64,000 nucleotides of DNA from Cydia pomonella. Taxonomy: Eukaryota > Arthropoda > Insecta > Lepidoptera > Tortricidae. The translations under genes and the position numbers were made by a program. Below the pieces are notes generated by a model that saw nothing but the letters and a program-made list of their open reading frames with translations, had not been told where the DNA came from and searched no databases. This document shows, piece after piece, positions 58,689-64,000 of the stretch. The stretch lies in assembly GCF_033807575.1 (NCBI RefSeq), contig NC_084711.1:4898001-4962000 (forward strand), read 5' to 3'. Position 1 is the first letter of the stretch; each line of letters starts with the position of its first letter.

Positions 58689-60119
58689 ATGAAAGCAGAA
58701 AATATTGGTAAAATGCAAAGGTTAAAAGTCGAGGAGCATGCTTACTTATCTGGGAGCGTGTTAAAAACTTTGTCACAAAATCGCATTACTACAATTTTAG
58801 AGTTTCTACAGGAGGATGCAGGAAAGTTATCAACTCTCACAAAATTAACTCTCCCTCAAGTCTTGGACATAAGAAACGCTATTTTAAACAAATATGCGGC
58901 TCCTTTAATAAACCTTGGTTCATTAAAACTTGATACTTTAGATAAAAGAAAATGTTTAAACACTGGTATTCTCAGGTAAATTATTATTTTCTATTATTCA
59001 TTTGTTTTAAGAAATGCTATCCTTGTCTTACAGTTTTGTTTTTTCCCCAGTTTAGATACTGCTACAGGCGGTGGGATACCAATAGGCTATATTACTGAGT
59101 TGTGTGGTCTAGCTGATTCAGGAAAAACACAATTGTGCCTACAACTAGCCATAAACTGTGTGAGGAATTCTGAGGGTAGTGTACTTTATATAGATACGAA
59201 AGGAGACTTCTCTGCTGTGAGGGTACAGAAGATATTAGATGCTTGTGGCTATTCACATAAGGTATTTATAAAATTTGTACCATTAATATTATCTCAAAAG
59301 CAGTTTTACAGACCCTCTAGTGTAATACACAACATTTTCAACTTATTTCAGGAAATGGCATTGATAATGATCAAATTAAAAATAGTCCATGTATGGACAA
59401 TGGAAGAGCTATTGGATTTCCTCAAGAAACTTAAAAACAAGACAATATGCATTGAAAACTTAGTTCTTGTTATAATAGATTCATTGCCTTCGCTGATATT
59501 TCAGTACCTTGATGATGATAATAAAGTTGGTAAGATGATTTTTATTTTTGCTAATGCTCCTAATATCCTAACATTCAGATGCATAAGCAAATAGAGGCTG
59601 AAAACTATTTACTTAAACTGAAATTTTTAGTCATTTCTTTATTATGAATAAATTATTTCCAGGTTTATCGTTTTTGAACACCTTTGTAAATTATGCAAGA
59701 TACTTGGGCAAACACTTCAACTTAGCCGTTTTTTGTGTGAACATACAAACACGATGGGTGGACCAAGAAACTGCTGATCTGGAAGGTATATCCCTTGGCT
59801 TGTATTATCTTTAAACATATTTAAAAAAAATGTTAGCCATAGGTTTTTCGTTTATTTTGTTTTAGATGATGGGGAACAGGCTACTTCATATATGAAAGAA
59901 ACTCATTACAATGAGAAAAGAAACCGTTGCCTTGGTAAATACTGGCAAACAATCCCAATGATGATTTTGTTCATAGATAAACAAGAGAGAAATTCTAATG
60001 ATGAGTTTTCTCATATCCGTTTAAATATAACTGTGATAAACAATAGTCAACTCTCAGATAGAAGTAGCAATTGTTGTACTGTTATGTTAAATAATTTAGG
60101 TGTTACCGGATGTGTGTAA
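58689..60119 (+). CDS. RAD51D: RAD51 paralog D, DNA repair ATPase
   Basis: Exons 58689-58975, 59051-59261, 59352-59529, 59663-59785, 59866-60119. Total 1053 nt, 350 aa; human RAD51D is 328. A RecA-type ATPase of the RAD51-paralog (BCDX2) complexes, acting in homologous recombination in the nucleus. The N-terminal helical domain is followed by GILSLDTATGGGIPIGYITE, whose SLD-x-x-x-x-GG-x-x-x-G layout is typical of RAD51D. Walker A is GLADSGKT (115-122), with VLYIDTKGDFSAVR after it. Walker B is LVLVIIDS (203-210). The late segment NLAVFCVNIQTRW corresponds to the VVVTNHITR strand. LGKYWQTIPMMILF matches the LG-x-W-x-x-x-P element. The next in-frame ATG at 58713 could be the start. An alternative last exon is possible at 60520. 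Confidence 0.88.
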
Positions 60120-60147
60120 GTCTAGCTTATAAGGTAGTATTATTACG

Positions 60148-60153
60148 AATAAA
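60148..60153 (+). terminator. Proximal poly(A) signal, RAD51D
   Basis: AATAAA 29 nt after the TAA of the five-exon reading. A second AATAAA at 60658-60663 overlaps the stop codon of the alternative last exon. Confidence 0.5.
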
Positions 60154-60240
60154 ATAAGTGTTTGGCAAAAATTTCATTTTTTGGAACAATCTCTTATCGC
60201 GGACTTTACTTTTCCTTCCACAGATAACTAAAACTCATTA

Positions 60241-60439
60241 GCTGGGTCCACACAGAGCGAGCATACGCGCTAGGCAATTTCCTCACGCACAATACGGCCA
60301 GTGTAGACGTGCCTTGGCCGAGACGACGCGCACGGGCGAGGAAAAAGCGCACGCCGCCTTGGCCGAGGCACGTCTACACTGGCCGTATCGGGCGTGAGTA
60401 AATTTCCTCGCCCGTATGCTCGCTCTGTGTGGACCCGGC
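60241..60439. mobile_element. MITE family B, full copy
   Basis: Ends GCTGGGTCCACACAGAGCGA and TCGCTCTGTGTGGACCCGGC are inverted. Inner blocks GTGTAGACGTGCCTTGGCCG and GCCGAGGCACGTCTACAC also pair, so the whole 199 bp folds back. TA/TTA at the left and TA at the right. Confidence 0.85.
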
Positions 60440-60519
60440 TATTGAGACACTTAACAACGTCAAACACAATTAGGTTGCCTTGTGTTCTTATAGCCACTTC
60501 CTGTCTCCATTATCAGATC

Positions 60520-60662
60520 AACTCGATGATACCGTAATATTGAATGTCACCCGACTTACATATGTAAGCAAATTTTCAGTTTTATCGGAAACCGGGAAAT
60601 GGATCAACTTGCAAGATTTGATTACAGTCATTACAGACAACGGGACAGGTGAAAGTAAATAA
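60520..60662 (+). other. Candidate alternative last exon of RAD51D
   Basis: Preceded by a good acceptor (CTGTCTCCATTATCAG) and open for about 47 codons (DDTVILNVTRLTYVSK, then KWINLQDLITVITDNGTGES) to a TAA that overlaps AATAAA. Splicing from a GT at 60112 keeps frame; the stronger GTAAGT at 60116 would end translation four codons into the exon. Either could be a real 3' end. Confidence 0.4.
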
Positions 60663-61329
60663 AAGGTTGTCATAAAATATAGTTGCATATTTTATGTTTT
60701 CATTGTGCAAGATAAAAATTGATACATAATATCAAAACAAACCTAATGTGTTTTCTGTAAAGTTGCGGTAGTTGCATCTCTTTCGTTAATATGTCAAATG
60801 AAAATGATGTATGACACTTATGTAATAACAATACGTAGTGATTATATGCTCTTTGGTTGGGTGTTTCAGTATAGTATATGATATGCAAGCTATGCAAGGT
60901 ACTTAGAACTTGAAACAAAAGCGTACTTAGACTGCACGATTGGCTCGAATTCGTGAGTGGCACCGCTGAATTAGCTCTATTATTAGTACCCGTAAGGCAC
61001 GTTCTTAGATATATATGACAATGGTTTATTGTGTATCAAACCCTTTATTTTCAATAAAAATTATGTATCGTGTACACTATCTTTGGAAAAATCAATTGTA
61101 GTCGTTGGATAGTTTTACATTTACATAGACAATAGACTTCTTCATTCATTCACCTCGCTTGCTGCTCATAATCTCATTCATTTTATTTTCGCACGCCTGA
61201 CAGGCGCTGCGTGTCGTACTGTGATGGCTTTTAACACTTTTGTAAATTCAATATTTTTATGATATTTATGTGTTTAGTAACAATAGTCCTGTAATTTAAT
61301 TTAAATCCATATTAATGTGCTTACACAAA

Positions 61330-63215
61330 ATGGCGAACCAGACGCAGAAAATCGTCTATAAGCTAGTACTTACTGGAGGTGAGTGTCGTATTTAATTTAG
61401 CCTAATTTATATATATTTCATGTTGTAATTATTTTGTTTCTTAAGTTACAGTACAGTGGGTTGGCAATATCTCAGTGATTTTTAGGTATATCAGGTCAGG
61501 GGTAGTTGCCCCTCGGTAAAGTTAAATTTAAAAGCAACACGTGGAGCTCCTATTCTCCTAATTGAAACCATTTCATGAAATATTTTAGGACCCTGTGGCG
61601 GCAAAACTACCGGACAGTCTCGTCTATGTACATTCTTCGAGAACTTGGGATGGAAGGTGAGCATTTAATACACTCAATTTGTTTTATTTTTATTTATTTC
61701 TTTGCTTGCTATATTTGTCATTTAGCAATTAAAATCAAGGTTACCTTAGTTATGTGAACAAAATTTAATTGTTACAACTCAGATGTATTAATCATTTTTA
61801 AAGTTTCTGTCAATAGTAACTATAGAAATAGTGTCATTAATTCTTTAGAAATTTTTCAACAGAGATGTGCCAAGTTATTTTTAAGAATAAAAATTAATGA
61901 CGTATTCGTATTGCACCTCTGTTTAATATTATCGTAAGCACAAATTCTTTATTCCTAATTTATAACAAAGTTCCCAATTATTTGGTGCATCTCTTTATTG
62001 ATTATGTTATAAAAATTCGAAATTTAATCTTTGTAACAGGCCAACTGCTATTGCATACAATAGACAGTTGAATTTGTATTGTCTGTAAATGTGGCTGCAT
62101 AGGTCATGTGGTTTTGGCTTCTCCATTTGGGGATCCACAAAGATCGTCGATCCACGTTGTGTTTATTTGCAGGTGTTCCGGGTGCCGGAAACGGCTACCG
62201 TCCTCCTCAGGTACGAAGTGTAACCTACACAAATTGATACAGTGCATGTTACGCGAAAATCGCGAAATGTATGCTTTGGGTTTCAAAATTGAACATTTGT
62301 CTCTTTTCTAATAATTTCCAAAATGGTTCTCAATTCAACTTGATAAGGTATTCCATGAGGCTAAATAATTGTGTTGTTTTGAAGCAATAGGTAACTAATT
62401 GTCAGTTGTTAACAAGACACTACTGCCAAAAAGATGCAAATACATATCAGCAATTTGTTGCCTTTGCTGAAAATTTCACAACTAATAAATCTTTGGAAAT
62501 TGGTTTCTAAGAACAATTAATTATTTTAGCGCTTTGTTTTCTATAGTATTCATTGTGTTAATGCAATAGCAATATTGATAGTGAATTAAGTAGATAGGCT
62601 ACTTTTATCATATTGAATACTGTGTAATCATTGAGTCATTAAAGTATATCAAGTGCCAAGGACAGCTTCATTTTCCGTAATTGCCTATTATTTGTTTGTT
62701 TTGTAGCTAGTAATACATAAACAAGAAACAAGTTTTATGCAAACAGAACATAATCATTTTGTATTTTGTTTGCATAAAACTTGATTTATGCAAACAGAAC
62801 ATAAAATGATTATGTTCTCTTATTTAAGGATTTGAAATCTACTTATACCTAATATTAATTTTAATCTAAATGTCATGTTAAATGTTAGTTTTACTGTTAT
62901 TCAAGTTTGAAACCCAAACATTAAAACAATGCACTGATTTAATGCATATTTGGACTGCAATAAAAATGGTTCACTTTACTGTATTTTGAGTTTATTTCTG
63001 CCGATGCCGGTATACAATATTACCAACAGATGGTGATTTGTGAATCATCCCCTGTTATAATTTTGTATGCTTGCTCAATAATGTTGGGAATATTATTAAA
63101 TATAATTTATACATAAACAAAACAGTCTAATAAGTCCATGAATATATCGAAATTTTATGTGTCTCTTTTATTTACAGTGGAGGGGTGAAGTTTGCAGATC
63201 TCACGCCAGATGAAG
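61330..63215 (+). CDS. Ttd14: TRPL translocation defect protein 14 (TTD14), 3' partial
   Basis: Exons 61330-61378, 61589-61656, 62173-62210, 63178-63215; all in phase, about 64 residues visible, the rest outside the window. The P-loop TGGPCGGKTTGQSRL (residues 15-29; lysine 22 and threonine 23) is followed by [20 protein letters not shown] and SGGVKFADLTPDE, the conserved N-terminus of TTD14, an ATP/GTP-binding AAA_28-type protein. In Drosophila TTD14 binds GTP and phosphoinositide and is needed for light-driven TRPL channel transport in photoreceptors. Start codon context AAAATGG. The last visible donor is at 63216. Confidence 0.88.
61657..62172 (+). other. TTD14 intron 2
   Basis: AT-rich, no recognisable element. 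Confidence 0.5.
62211..63177 (+). other. TTD14 intron 3 with foldback
   Basis: AT-rich. At 62727-62814 AACAAGTTTTATGCAAACAG and TTTGCATAAAACTTG pair, and ATGCAAACAGAACATAA is also directly repeated, giving a compound foldback, probably a MITE remnant. Nothing else seen. Confidence 0.55.
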
Positions 63216-64000
63216 GTAAGTTAATTTTATTACACTTATAAGACAATAGTATGAGGTCCTTCATATTGATTTTCACTGTGACAAGGTACAAAATGGTTCA
63301 GAAATTAAATTCTTTGACTGTGCTTATACCATTTAGGCGCGACAGGCTATCAAAGTTAATAAAATTTATCAAATTCATTAAAACGACGTACTTTATTGTA
63401 CCTATTTGTGATAACATTGTTTGCCAGACTGTTCATAAAGCTATTTTTTTGTTTTTAATTTCTTACAAAAGTAATTAATCATACCATGAAAAAACAACTT
63501 GAATATGTACTTACTAGGTGCATAGAAAAACCTACTTTCCAAGGATCCTAAAGTATGATTCTAAAACAGTAAAAGGTTGTCTAACAAACTTGTTTATTAG
63601 TCAATCATGTTTCTGTTTGTCACAGTCACGCTCATGTTCTTGTGAATATTGTACTGAACAATTGGTATTAATTCAGATTCGTTGTAAGATGCTATGAAGA
63701 GTTAATAGGTATGTACTTTCGTTACGTAGGGAAGGTACCAGCTAAGTTACAGTTGCTAGTAGTTATATCTGCATAACAATAAAAAACTCATTTCATTTAT
63801 TAAATAAAACGACAGGAATCTGTGTTCTGTTGTCTTTGGAACTCTACCAATCTTAATTATTTACTAATACCTTAGTCTTTCATGTGAATTGTGAAATGCC
63901 GGCCGGAAATACTACAGTTCATTGTTTACTAAGAACTTGCCAAGATAAATCACAAGATTTTTCGCGGCATTGTCACGCCCTCCCGCCCGAAATAGTTTCC
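63216..64000 (+). other. TTD14 intron 4 (incomplete)
   Basis: AT-rich DNA following the exon 4 donor. I find no further TTD14 exon before the window ends; the last bases become GC-rich. Confidence 0.5.

Larger units (their letters stand above)
60120..61329. other. RAD51D 3' flank and TTD14 upstream region
   Basis: Contains two RAD51D poly(A) candidates (60148-60153; 60658-60663), a full family B MITE (60241-60439), a possible alternative RAD51D exon (60520-60662) and AT-rich DNA up to the TTD14 start. A less AT-rich stretch at about 61190-61240 may be near the TTD14 promoter. Confidence 0.5.

Noticed and set aside
60270..60497. 75-codon minus ORF after RAD51D
   Set aside because: Entirely explained by the family B foldback at 60241-60439.
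1..64000. A new multi-gene functional system
   Set aside because: All genes are individually conserved in animals with unrelated roles; no clustering of unknown genes, no gene-sized unexplained ORF outside repeats.

Overview
The window reads as nuclear DNA of an insect, most likely a moth or butterfly (Lepidoptera). Coding exons are short, mostly GC-rich and bounded by GT/AG splice sites. They lie in AT-rich DNA full of small foldback (MITE) elements, two tRNA-derived SINEs of types I associate with Lepidoptera, LINE tails and two tRNA-Lys genes. I chained the exons by hand; in every gene reported, reading frame and intron phase agree across all junctions.

Layout: (1) 139-5897, + strand: the 3' part of a RhoGAP19D / ARHGAP21-23 gene (5' end outside the window). 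(2) 5898-13600: convergent intergenic DNA with the RhoGAP 3' UTR and MITEs. (3) 13601-33978, - strand: a complete 17-exon TRIM37 gene (about 941 aa). Its introns carry two tRNA-Lys(CTT) genes, two SINEs, a hAT-type element with an exact 8-bp target duplication, and many MITEs. (4) 33979-36590: divergent spacer with a reverse-transcriptase-associated ORF nested between inverted arms. (5) 36591-42937, +: complete 7-exon COX10 (about 407 aa). (6) 42938-44275: short convergent spacer. (7) 44276-58314, -: complete 16-exon SPT16/dre4, the large FACT subunit (about 1130 aa). (8) 58689-60119, +: RAD51D, divergent from SPT16 across 374 bp. (9) 61330 onward, +: the first four exons of TTD14, cut by the window end.

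The genes are conserved single-copy housekeeping genes and do not form one pathway: Rho GTPase control, ubiquitin ligation, heme A synthesis, nucleosome reorganisation, recombination repair and a P-loop nucleotide-binding protein. SPT16 and RAD51D probably share a promoter region; both act on chromatin/DNA, but shared regulation is inference.

I found no evidence for a new multi-gene system. The most interesting features are in and around TRIM37 (a 179-bp tandem array that copies an exon end with its splice donor, a phase-compatible alternative terminal exon, a duplicated terminal-exon piece), an alternative 3' end in RAD51D, and the layered transposon insertions.
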